Shown here: in pieces, positions 56,120-64,000 of the stretch
Layout: the number at the start of each line of letters is the position of its first letter
How positions within the stretch are numbered: position 1 is the first letter of the stretch
NCBI GenBank assembly: GCA_021787335.1
Contig: JAJYMC010000034.1
Location: 62,001 to 126,000 of the forward strand
DNA from: Bacillota bacterium
GTDB taxonomy: Bacteria > Bacillota > Sulfobacillia > JAJYWN01 > JAJZPE01
DNA length: 64,000 bases
Reading direction: 5' to 3'
The notes under the pieces: model-generated
Databases searched by the model: none
What the model saw: the letters and a program-made list of their open reading frames with translations, nothing else
Told to the model about the DNA's origin: nothing
Program-made: the position numbers and the translations under genes

Positions 56120-59100
56120 TTGGCCCTGCGCTTCATCCTCGGCCGGGCGGGCAGCGGCAAGACGTGGACCTGCCTCGAGGAGATAAGAGACGAGCTGCGC
56201 CGGAGCCCGGATGGGCCGGCGCTTGTGTTTATCGTCCCGGAGCAGGCCTCGTTCCAGATGGAACGGGCCCTTTTCGGTTTCGGCGACCCGGCCGGGGCGA
56301 TGCGGGCTCAGGTTCTGAGCTTTCGCCGGCTGGCCTGGAGAATCCTCGGGGAGACCGGCGGGGCCGCGCGGCCGCACCTTGACGACCTCGGCAAGCGGAT
56401 GGTCCTGCGGGCCACCCTGGAGCGGGAGAAGGAGCGTCTCGAGGTCTTCGGCCGGTCGGCGGGCCGGACCGGCTTCGTCGAGAAGCTGGCAACGGCCCTC
56501 AAGGAGCTGAACCTCTATCGGGTGGAACCGGAGGCCCTGCGGGCGGCGGCCGACGACCTCGCCAGGCGCGGTCTCGAACGTTCGACCCTGGCCTGCAAGC
56601 TGCGGGACCTGGCCCTGGTCGCCGGCGACCTGCGGGAGTACCTGGCCGACCGCTACACCGACCCTGATGACTACCTGACCTTGTTGGCCGAGCGGCTGCC
56701 ATCCTCGCCCGCCATCAGGGGGGCCCGGGTCTACGTCGACGGCTTCGCCGGCTTCACCCCGCAGGAGGAACTCGTCCTGGAGGCCCTGCTGAAGGTCGCG
56801 GCCGAGGTCAGCGTGGCCCTCTGCCTTGACCCCGAGGAACTCGGGCGCCGGCCGGACGAGATCGACCTCTTCCACGCGACCAGGGAGACGCACCGCCGGC
56901 TGCTGGACACGGCGGCGCGGGCCGGGGTGACGGTCCTTCCGGATTTCATCCTGTCCGCGGCTTCAGGGGCGACGCGGTTCTCCGCCTCGCCGGCCCTGGC
57001 CCACCTGGAAGGGCAGTTCACCCGACCGCGGACCGAGACCTTCCCGGCCGACCCGGCCCCGTCCGTGGCCCTGGTCGCCGCGGGCGACCGCCGGGCCGAG
57101 ATCGACGCGGCTGCCCGGGAGCTCGTCCGGTTGTGCCGCGATCAGGGCTACCGCTATCGCGACGTGGCCGTCGTCGTCCGTGACCTGGAGCCCTACGAAG
57201 CCCTCATCAACGCGGTCTTCACCGACTACGGGCTGCCCTTCTTCCTCGACCGCCGGCGGCCGGCCAGCCATCATCCGCTGATCGAGCTGGCTCGCTCGGG
57301 GCTGGAGACGGCGGTCACCGACTGGGCGGCCGACCCCCTCTTCCGCATCCTCAAGACGGACCTCATGCCACTGGACCGCGCGGAGGTCGACCGTCTCGAG
57401 AACTACGTCCTGGCCCACGGCCTCCGCGGGCGTCGGTGGTCAGACGGGAAGCCGTGGTCCTTCCGGCGCGGCGTCTTCGACGCCGAGGGCGGTCAGGCGT
57501 CGCCCGGCGAGGAAGAGGAACTGGCCCACGTCAATCGGACGCGGGAGAGGGTCGTCGGTCTCGTCGGGAAGACGATCGAGGAATGGCGACGGGCGGCCGG
57601 GTCGCCCGTCCCGGCCCGCCGTCTGGCCGAGAGCCTCCTCGCATGGCTTGAGGCCCTCGGTGTCGCCGAGACCCTCGCGGGTTGGGGTGAGGCCGCCGCG
57701 CGGGCCGGCGACCCCGCCGGGGCCCGCCAGCACGAGCAGGTCTGGAACGGGCTGATGGGCGTCCTGGACCGGCTGGTCGAGGCCCTCGGCGACCGGCCGA
57801 TGACCCTGGACGAATTCGCCGGCATCCTCGAGTCCGGTCTGGAAGGCCTGCGGCTCGGCCTGATCCCGCCAAGCCTCGACCAGGTGCTGGTCGGGGCGGT
57901 CGACCGCTCCCGCCAGCCCGAACTGCGGGCCGTCCTGGTCCTCGGGGTCAACGACGGGAGCTTTCCGTCGGCGGTCGCTGAGGACAGCGTCTTCACCGAT
58001 CAGGACCGCGACGACCTGATGGCCGGGGGCCTGGAACTCGGACCGGCGGCGCGTCTGCGCTCCTTCCACGAGGAGTACCTCGGCTACATCGCCCTCACCC
58101 GGGCCCGCGAACGGCTCTACGTCAGCTACCCGCTGGCCGACCAGGAGGGGCGGCCGCTCCTGCCGTCGCCCTTGGTGGCCCGGATGCGACGGCTCTTCCC
58201 CGCGTTGCGACCGGCCTCGGTCGGACTCGACCCCGGCGACGAACCTACCCGCGCCCTCGACCACCTGACCGACGCCCGCCGGGCGGCCCTTCATCTTGTC
58301 CGGCGCCTGGCCGCGGCCCGGGGCGGGCCACGCCCGTCCCCCCTGTGGTTTCAGGTCTACCGCACCCTCGCCCGCGACTCGGCCCGCCGCGCCAGGGCCC
58401 TGCCCGTGACGCGGGCCTTGGTCTACGCCAACGCGGCCGCCGAGCCGCTGGACCGGGACCTCGTGGTCCGCCTTTACGGCGAGCCCCTGCGGTCGAGCGT
58501 CACCAGGCTCGAGCGGTTCGCCGCCTGTCCGTTCAAGCACTTCCTGGCCGATGGCCTGCTCCTCAGGGAGCGGGGGGTCTATCGGGTCGAGGCGCCCGAC
58601 GTCGGGAGCGTCTTCCACGCCGCCCTGCAGCTCTTCGTCGGGCAAGCCGTCAAGTCCGGAGCGGATCTGGCGACGATGAGCGAGGGCGAGGCGGCCGCCC
58701 TCGTCGACCGGGTCGTCGCCGAGGTGTCGCCGCGGCTGCGCGATGAGATCCTCCTGAGCACGCCCCGCTATCGTTACCTTGGAAAGCTGCTCGGTCGGAC
58801 CCTCGGGCGGACCGCCCGGACCATCCTCGAGCACGCGCGCCGTGGCCGGTTCCAGCCGGCCATGGTCGAGGAGCGGTTCGGCGCCGGGGGGGATTGGCCG
58901 GCCCTCTCCATCGAGCTCGAACCTGGGCGTATCCTTCAGGTCCGCGGGCAGATCGACCGGGTCGACGTGGCGGAGAGCGGAGACCGCCGCTTCTTGCGGG
59001 TGGTCGATTATAAGAGTGGGCGCCGCGACCTCCGGGTCGAGGACCTCTACTATGGGCTCAGCCTACAGCTCGCCCTCTACCTGACGGTGGCCATGGAAAA

Positions 59101-59608
59101 CCGGCCCGGCTCCGAACCGGCCGGTCTGATGTACCTGCGCGTCCACGACCCCATCCTGCGCGCCGACGGGCCTCTACCGGAGGAAGAACGGGAGCAGAGG
59201 AAGCTCAAGCAGATGAAGGCGGGGGGCCTGTTCCTCTCTGACCCTGAAGTGCTCAGGCTGATGGACGCGAGGGCGGCCGGGTACTCGGACATCGTCCCCA
59301 TGCGGCTCAATAGCGACGGCGCCGTGGGCAAGACCAAGGCGGCCATCGATGGGGAGAAGATGGCGGCCATCCTTCGCTTCACGCGCAAGCAGGTCAGGTC
59401 TCTGGGCAGGCGGATCGCCGGCGGCGAGATAAAGGTCGCGCCCTACCGGCGCGGGTCGGAACGCCCCTGCACCTATTGCGAGTTCAGGGCGGCCTGTGGC
59501 TTCGACGTCCTCTTGCCTGGTTGCGACTATCGCCACCTGAGCACCGAGGGCGACCAGGTCTGGCGCCGCCTGACCGAAGAAGGCCGCGAGAGGGGGGAGA
59601 ACGCTTGA
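56120..59608 (+). CDS. addB: Helicase-exonuclease AddAB, subunit AddB
   Basis: This is the AddB subunit of the Gram-positive RecBCD counterpart, which processes double-strand ends for recombination. The 1162-residue protein starts at TTG 56120 after GGAGG, with the P-loop G-R-A-G-S-G-K-T at residues 8-15. The C-terminal nuclease domain has R-V-V-D-Y-K-S-G-R near 972. A 4Fe-4S cluster is predicted from A-A-C-P-F-K-H-F near 804 and C-T-Y-C-E-F-R-A-A-C near 1118. An in-frame extension upstream of 56120 lacks any ribosome binding site. Its stop overlaps the addA start (TTGA). Confidence 0.93.
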   Translation: MALRFILGRAGSGKTWTCLEEIRDELRRSPDGPALVFIVPEQASFQMERALFGFGDPAGAMRAQVLSFRRLAWRILGETGGAARPHLDDLGKRMVLRATLEREKERLEVFGRSAGRTGFVEKLATALKELNLYRVEPEALRAAADDLARRGLERSTLACKLRDLALVAGDLREYLADRYTDPDDYLTLLAERLPSSPAIRGARVYVDGFAGFTPQEELVLEALLKVAAEVSVALCLDPEELGRRPDEIDLFHATRETHRRLLDTAARAGVTVLPDFILSAASGATRFSASPALAHLEGQFTRPRTETFPADPAPSVALVAAGDRRAEIDAAARELVRLCRDQGYRYRDVAVVVRDLEPYEALINAVFTDYGLPFFLDRRRPASHHPLIELARSGLETAVTDWAADPLFRILKTDLMPLDRAEVDRLENYVLAHGLRGRRWSDGKPWSFRRGVFDAEGGQASPGEEEELAHVNRTRERVVGLVGKTIEEWRRAAGSPVPARRLAESLLAWLEALGVAETLAGWGEAAARAGDPAGARQHEQVWNGLMGVLDRLVEALGDRPMTLDEFAGILESGLEGLRLGLIPPSLDQVLVGAVDRSRQPELRAVLVLGVNDGSFPSAVAEDSVFTDQDRDDLMAGGLELGPAARLRSFHEEYLGYIALTRARERLYVSYPLADQEGRPLLPSPLVARMRRLFPALRPASVGLDPGDEPTRALDHLTDARRAALHLVRRLAAARGGPRPSPLWFQVYRTLARDSARRARALPVTRALVYANAAAEPLDRDLVVRLYGEPLRSSVTRLERFAACPFKHFLADGLLLRERGVYRVEAPDVGSVFHAALQLFVGQAVKSGADLATMSEGEAAALVDRVVAEVSPRLRDEILLSTPRYRYLGKLLGRTLGRTARTILEHARRGRFQPAMVEERFGAGGDWPALSIELEPGRILQVRGQIDRVDVAESGDRRFLRVVDYKSGRRDLRVEDLYYGLSLQLALYLTVAMENRPGSEPAGLMYLRVHDPILRADGPLPEEEREQRKLKQMKAGGLFLSDPEVLRLMDARAAGYSDIVPMRLNSDGAVGKTKAAIDGEKMAAILRFTRKQVRSLGRRIAGGEIKVAPYRRGSERPCTYCEFRAACGFDVLLPGCDYRHLSTEGDQVWRRLTEEGRERGENA

Positions 59609-62600
59609 GCCCGCGCTGGACCGAAGAGCAACGCCAGGCCATCGAACACCGTGGGACCAACCTCCTCTTGTCGGCGGCGGCCGGGGCCGGAAAAACGGCC
59701 GTCCTCGTCGAGCGCGTGGTCCGGCTGGTGACCGACCCCGCCCGACCGGTGAGCCTCGAGCGGCTCTTGGTGGTGACTTTCACCGACGCCGCCGCGGCCG
59801 AGATGAAGGACCGCATCCGCGCGGCCCTCACCGAGCGACTGGCCGCCGACCCGGGTGACAACTGGCTCCGCCGCCAGGTCGCCCTGATCAACCGGGCCCC
59901 CATCTCGACCATGCACGCCTTCTGTCTCCGCCTGCTGCGCGGCAACTTCCACCGCCTTGGACTGGACCCCGCCTTCAGGGTCCTCGACGAACAGGAGGGC
60001 GAGCTTCTCCGGCGCGAGGTCCTCGACGGCCTCTTCGAGCGTGAGTACGAGGCCGGGGCCGAGGACTTCACCGGGCTGGTCGACCGCTACGGCGGCAGCC
60101 GCGGCGACGAAGGGTTGCGCGAGTTGGTCCTGCGGGCCTACGACTTCTCGCGGGCCGTGTCAATGCCCGAGACCTGGCTGGCCCGGGTGGCCGAAGCCGC
60201 CGTGCCCGCGCCGGGCGCTCGGCTGGGCGAGCTGTCGTGGGGGCGGGCGGTCTTGGACGAAGCGGCCCTGGCCCTCGATGAGGCCGCGGCGCACCTCCGG
60301 GCCGCGTCGGAAGTGGCCGCTCGGCCGGACGGGCCGGCGGCCTACGGCGAACAGCTTGGCCGCGAGCTGGCGGCCGTCATGGAGTTGGGCCGGGAAGTAC
60401 GGTCCAGCGATTGGGGCCGGGCGGTGACAAGCTTCACCGCTTTCCCGGGGTTCAGGTCCCTGCCGCCGACGAGGGTCCAGGGACCCGCCGCGGCCTTGCG
60501 CGACCAGGCCAAGGAGGCCCGCGACGCGGCCAAGGGCATCGTCGCCAAGCTGGGCACGGCCTACTTCGCCCGGACCGAGGACGAGCTGTTGGCCGAGGCC
60601 GGGGCGGTGGCGCCGTGGGTGAGGGCACTGGTCCGCCTGGTGAATGCCTTCGCCGAGGCCTACTGGCAGGCGAAGAACGGCCGAGCCCAACTCGACTTCT
60701 CCGACCTCGAGCACCTGGCCCTCGGGTTGCTGTATGAGGACGGGGACCGTCCCTCGGACCTCGCCCGCGAACTGCAGGCCCGTTACGACGAGGTCCTCGT
60801 CGATGAGTATCAGGACATCAACGGCGTCCAGGAAGCCATCCTGGGGCTCGTCTCGCGGCAGTGGGGGGCGGGGCAGCCCAACCTGTTCATGGTCGGCGAC
60901 GTGAAGCAGAGCATCTACCGCTTCCGCCTGGCCGACCCGGGGATATTTCTTGGAAAATACAGGGAGTACGTGCGGGACCCCGAGGAAGCGGCAACGGCCG
61001 GCGGGCGACTCATTGACCTCCTGGCCAACTTCCGCAGCGCGGGGCCGGTCATCGGGGCGGTCAACGCCGTCTTCCGCCGCATCCTGACGGCCCGGGTCGG
61101 CGAGGTCGACTATGACGAGAAGGCCGAATTGGTGGGGCAGGCCGACTTCGCCAGCCACCCGACCCCGCCGGCGGCCGTCGAGGTTCATCTCATCGAGCGG
61201 GAGGGCCGGGACGGGGACGCGGACGAGGGCGCTGAGGATGAAGCCGGTGACGATGAGGTCGCCGAGCTCGAGGCCCTCGAGAAGGAAGCCATCGTCGTCG
61301 CCGAGCGGATCAAGGCCATGGTCGGCGGCCACGCGGGCGCGGAGGGCGAGTTCTGTGTGCGCGACCGCGGCCCGGGGAGTTATCGCCCGGCGCGTTTCCG
61401 TGACATCGTCATCATCCTCAGGGCCACCCGCGACCGGGCCAACAAGTTCATGGAAGTCCTCGCCCGGTACGACATTCCGGCCTATGCCCAACTCGGCACG
61501 GGCTACTTCGAGGCCACTGAGGTCGAGACGATGCTGGCCCTCCTGCGGGTCATCGATAACCCGCGGCAGGACATCCCGCTGTTCGCTGTCTTACGGTCGC
61601 CCATCGGCGGGTTCAGCGAGGACGACCTGGCCCGGGTCCGCTTGGCCGATCGGCGGGGTGAGTATCACGACGCCCTGACCCGCGCCGCGACGGCGGTCGT
61701 CCCCGACGACCTGCGGCGGCGGTGCGTCGAGTTCCTCGCCCGGTTGGAGGAGTGGCGCTCCTGGGCCCGGCGCGGCGGCCTGGCCGACCTCGTCTGGCGG
61801 CTCTATCGCGAGACCGGCTACCTCGATTTCGTCGGCGGTCTGCCGGGCGGGCCGCAGCGGCGGGCCAATCTCCTCGCCCTCCATGGGCGGGCCGGCCAGT
61901 TCGACCGGTTTGCCGTGCACGGCCTGTCGCGGTTCCTCCGCTTCATAGACCGGCTCCGGGAGACCGAGGGCGACCTCGGCCCGGCCCGGGCGGTCGGCGA
62001 AGATGAAGATGTGGTGCGGATCATCAGCGCTCACGGATCCAAGGGCCTCGAGTTCCCCGTGGTCTTCCTGGCCGACCTGGGGCACCGGTTCAACCTCAAG
62101 GACCTCACCGCCGACTGGCTCTTCCACCGCGAACTGGGATTGGCTCCGTACTTCGTCGACCCGGAGGCCCGGCTGGCCTACCCGACCCTGGCCTGGCGGG
62201 CCGTGAAGGGGCGGCGCCGCCTGGAGACCCTGGCCGAGGAGATGCGGCTGCTCTATGTGGCGATGACCCGGGCCAGGGAGCGCCTTGTCCTGGTGGGCTC
62301 GGCCAAGAAGCTCCCGGCGGCGTGCCACGACTGGGCCGCCGGCGCGGAAGCCGCCGGGACCATGGGCGGGCCCGGCCGGACCGGACCCCTGCCCGATCAC
62401 GTCCTGGCCGGGGCGAAGTGCTGGCTCGACTGGCTCGGACCGGTCATCAGCGGCCACCCCGACGGCCAGGAACTGGCGGCCCTCGGGAGTGACGGCGACG
62501 GGGCGCGGGAGATCGCCGCGGCCGCCGCCCCGGGCCTGACAGCCGCCGGCCAGACCGCGCCGGGGGCAGCCTCGACGCCGCGACCCGACGGCAGTCATTG

Positions 62601-63483
62601 GGCGGTCAAGCTCTACGGCCTGCCCGGCGCACCGGATGTGGCCGCCACCGCCCCCTCGGCCCGAGGCGGGCTTCCATGGTCGGAGCTGGCCGCCCTGAGG
62701 CCACTGCCGCCGGACCTGGACCCCGCCGGCGACGACGCCGAGATCGTCCGGCGCCTTGATTGGGCCTATCCTGAACCCGTCTCGTCGGGCCTGCCGGCCA
62801 AGTTCAGCGCGAGCGAAGCCAGATTGAGTGGCCCGGGACGCCCGGGCGCCGGCCTCGACGAGACCTCGCTGGCGGACGAGGAAGAGGCGGCCGAGGTCGG
62901 ACCGTCGTTCGGCCGGCCCGGGAAGCTGTGGCGCCGCCCCGCATTCGCCGCCGAAAGCGGAGGGGAGCTGACCGGGGCCGAGCGCGGCTCGGCCATCCAC
63001 CTGGTCATGCAGCACCTGGACCTATCGGCCGAGCTCGATGAGGCGGACCTGCGACGGCAGTTGGACGGGATGATCGCCGCCCTGATGCTCACGGAGCGCG
63101 AGGCCGCCGGGGTCGACCTGCCGGCCCTGGCCCGCTTCTGGCGGTCCGACCTCGGGCTGCGCCTGCGCGCCGAACGGGAGTGGGTCCGCCGCGAAGTCGC
63201 TTTTACCATGGCCCTCCCGGCCCGCGAGGTGACCGGCGCCCCGGTCGACGACCGGGTCGTCGTCCAGGGCATCATCGACTGCCTGCTCGAAGAGGACGAT
63301 GGGGACGTGGTCATCGACTACAAGACTGACCGGGTCGACGCGGCCCAGGTGCCGGAGACGGCCGAGGGCTACCGGGCCCAGGTGGCCCTCTACAGGCGGG
63401 CCGTCGAGGCCATCCGCGGCCGACCGGTGCGGCGGACTCTGCTCGTCTTCCTGCACGCGGGCGTGGTCCATGAGGTGCCCTGA
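59605..63483 (+). CDS. addA: Helicase-exonuclease AddAB, subunit AddA
   Basis: This is a UvrD-type helicase and nuclease subunit of AddAB, 1292 residues. Walker A is A-A-A-G-A-G-K-T-A-V near residues 26-35, and the Walker B block L-V-D-E-Y-Q-D-I-N near 400. Q-S-I-Y-R-F-R-L-A-D and I-S-A-H-G-S-K-G-L-E-F are helicase motifs III/IV and V. The C-terminal RecB-type nuclease domain has G-S-A-I-H-L-V-M-Q-H near 1130 and V-V-I-D-Y-K-T-D-R-V near 1237. The start is TTG 59605 overlapping the addB stop by four bases. No LexA box was found upstream of addB. Confidence 0.95.
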   Translation: MSPRWTEEQRQAIEHRGTNLLLSAAAGAGKTAVLVERVVRLVTDPARPVSLERLLVVTFTDAAAAEMKDRIRAALTERLAADPGDNWLRRQVALINRAPISTMHAFCLRLLRGNFHRLGLDPAFRVLDEQEGELLRREVLDGLFEREYEAGAEDFTGLVDRYGGSRGDEGLRELVLRAYDFSRAVSMPETWLARVAEAAVPAPGARLGELSWGRAVLDEAALALDEAAAHLRAASEVAARPDGPAAYGEQLGRELAAVMELGREVRSSDWGRAVTSFTAFPGFRSLPPTRVQGPAAALRDQAKEARDAAKGIVAKLGTAYFARTEDELLAEAGAVAPWVRALVRLVNAFAEAYWQAKNGRAQLDFSDLEHLALGLLYEDGDRPSDLARELQARYDEVLVDEYQDINGVQEAILGLVSRQWGAGQPNLFMVGDVKQSIYRFRLADPGIFLGKYREYVRDPEEAATAGGRLIDLLANFRSAGPVIGAVNAVFRRILTARVGEVDYDEKAELVGQADFASHPTPPAAVEVHLIEREGRDGDADEGAEDEAGDDEVAELEALEKEAIVVAERIKAMVGGHAGAEGEFCVRDRGPGSYRPARFRDIVIILRATRDRANKFMEVLARYDIPAYAQLGTGYFEATEVETMLALLRVIDNPRQDIPLFAVLRSPIGGFSEDDLARVRLADRRGEYHDALTRAATAVVPDDLRRRCVEFLARLEEWRSWARRGGLADLVWRLYRETGYLDFVGGLPGGPQRRANLLALHGRAGQFDRFAVHGLSRFLRFIDRLRETEGDLGPARAVGEDEDVVRIISAHGSKGLEFPVVFLADLGHRFNLKDLTADWLFHRELGLAPYFVDPEARLAYPTLAWRAVKGRRRLETLAEEMRLLYVAMTRARERLVLVGSAKKLPAACHDWAAGAEAAGTMGGPGRTGPLPDHVLAGAKCWLDWLGPVISGHPDGQELAALGSDGDGAREIAAAAAPGLTAAGQTAPGAASTPRPDGSHWAVKLYGLPGAPDVAATAPSARGGLPWSELAALRPLPPDLDPAGDDAEIVRRLDWAYPEPVSSGLPAKFSASEARLSGPGRPGAGLDETSLADEEEAAEVGPSFGRPGKLWRRPAFAAESGGELTGAERGSAIHLVMQHLDLSAELDEADLRRQLDGMIAALMLTEREAAGVDLPALARFWRSDLGLRLRAEREWVRREVAFTMALPAREVTGAPVDDRVVVQGIIDCLLEEDDGDVVIDYKTDRVDAAQVPETAEGYRAQVALYRRAVEAIRGRPVRRTLLVFLHAGVVHEVP

Positions 63484-63512
63484 CCGACCCCGCAGGATGG
63501 GGGGGCCTTAAC

Positions 63513-63959
63513 GTGAGACGAACAGCCGTGGTCGTCATTGGCTGTATAGCCCTGGTCGCCGTCATCATCGCGCTTACTCCGGGGGTCCGCGCACGAGCCC
63601 TGGGGTCCTGGGGCTTTGCGCACCTGACGACTCTCGGGGAAAAGATCCGATTCATCAACGACCCAGAGAAGGCATGGGCGTCGTCGGAAGGCGAGCAGTT
63701 GGGACTGGCGTGCGGGTCGGAGTACATCCCGTACTCTGGCGAGTTCGTCATGGTTGCCAGCGCAAGTCCGGTCCGCCTCACGGTCGCCAGGAGGGACCCC
63801 CATGGTGGGCAGAGTGAAGAACCCATGGAGCAGTTGGATGAACGGACCTTTCAGTACGTGTCCAAGCGGTTTCCGATAGTCATCGTGGCCAGAGTGATTG
63901 GGGTATCCACTGGAGAGAACCCCGTTGTTCGATTGACTGTCAAGGCGGTGCCGAAGTAG
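63513..63959 (+). CDS. Hypothetical exported or membrane-anchored protein, 148 aa
   Basis: This 148-residue protein has a basic start and one hydrophobic segment (about residues 4-24: V-V-V-I-G-C-I-A-L-V-A-V-I-I-A-L) and is otherwise extracytoplasmic. The cysteine at residue 11 lies within the segment and does not fit a lipobox well, so it is a membrane anchor or an uncleaved signal. The rest looks like a small beta-rich domain (F-V-M-V-A-S-A-S-P-V-R-L-T-V, then V-V-R-L-T-V-K-A-V). I recognise no family. The GTG at 63513 follows GGGGGGCC. It may be co-transcribed with addA, 29 bases upstream. Confidence 0.6.
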   Translation: MRRTAVVVIGCIALVAVIIALTPGVRARALGSWGFAHLTTLGEKIRFINDPEKAWASSEGEQLGLACGSEYIPYSGEFVMVASASPVRLTVARRDPHGGQSEEPMEQLDERTFQYVSKRFPIVIVARVIGVSTGENPVVRLTVKAVPK

Positions 63960-64000
63960 AGCAAGAGACAGATAAAGGCGACACCCGTCTGGGCGCCGCC

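Overview
This is a 64-kb window from a high-GC bacterium, most likely a member of the Bacillota (a Symbiobacteriia/Limnochordia/Thermaerobacteria-like lineage; the lineage is inferred). Pointers are the rpmJ-rpsM-rpsK-rpsD-rpoA-rplQ-ecfA1-ecfA2-ecfT-truA-rplM-rpsI order, a CwlD-type amidase of the kind spore formers use, AddAB instead of RecBCD, TauE/DUF1634 pairing, a Gram-positive-type LexA box, and frequent TTG/GTG starts behind strong GGAGG ribosome binding sites.

Layout. 1-7.1 kb: end of the ribosomal protein super-operon, with the energizing module of an ECF vitamin/metal transporter and truA inside it; rplM-rpsI have their own consensus promoter. 7.1-9.1 kb: a two-domain GNAT protein and cwlD. 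9.1-18.3 kb: a complete oxidative ornithine fermentation operon (ord-ortA-ortB-oraS-oraE-mutL-like-orr) followed by a threonine-dehydratase-like PLP enzyme, preceded by a compact potential pseudoknot. 18.4-24.8 kb: an AmmeMemoRadiSam locus split by an IS200/IS605-type element carrying only tnpB, then ornithine carbamoyltransferase and a P-loop enzyme annotated in relatives as cyclic 2,3-diphosphoglycerate synthetase. The tnpB promoter holds a near-perfect LexA operator. 24.8-29.9 kb: a lower-GC accessory island with a ClpP-fold SDH_sah protein lacking a normal start codon, a frameshifted small gene, a HEPN-like protein and a DGQHR-domain protein. 29.9-36.3 kb: a giant HdrA-GltD-HdrA flavoprotein, divergent from a second copy of the P-loop enzyme. 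36.3-41 kb: DUF421 and GDT1 membrane proteins, an ECF-type sigma factor with a cytosolic zinc anti-sigma factor behind a nested hairpin leader, a TPR protein, and a decaheme cytochrome with an elaborate promoter. 41-47.7 kb: TldD/TldE, a P1 peptidase, cobalamin adenosyltransferase and a TauE/DUF1634 exporter. 47.8-54 kb: a coiled-coil protein, a decapitated ABC transporter, an MBL hydrolase and two tandem M14 carboxypeptidases with a RidA protein. 54-64 kb: a TPR/HD-GYP protein followed by a 30-codon hydrophobic-peptide gene, then addB-addA and a secreted hypothetical protein.

How it fits together. The gene set suggests an anaerobic, peptide- and amino-acid-fermenting organism. M14, P1 and TldD/E peptidases would release amino acids. 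Catabolic OTC can supply ornithine from citrulline. Ornithine is racemised (Orr), rearranged by the B12/PLP mutase (OraSE), oxidised (Ord) and cleaved to alanine and acetyl-CoA (OrtAB). CobO supplies the adenosylcobalamin OraSE needs and the MutL-like protein probably repairs the mutase. The HdrA-type flavoprotein and decaheme cytochrome could dispose of electrons, but no partner subunits are seen.

The observations most worth follow-up are the LexA-box/TnpB promoter, the TPR-HD-GYP plus small-peptide pair, the DGQHR/HEPN/SDH_sah island, the fused HdrA protein and the structured leaders upstream of ord, the sigma factor and the cytochrome. No tRNA, rRNA or CRISPR array was seen.
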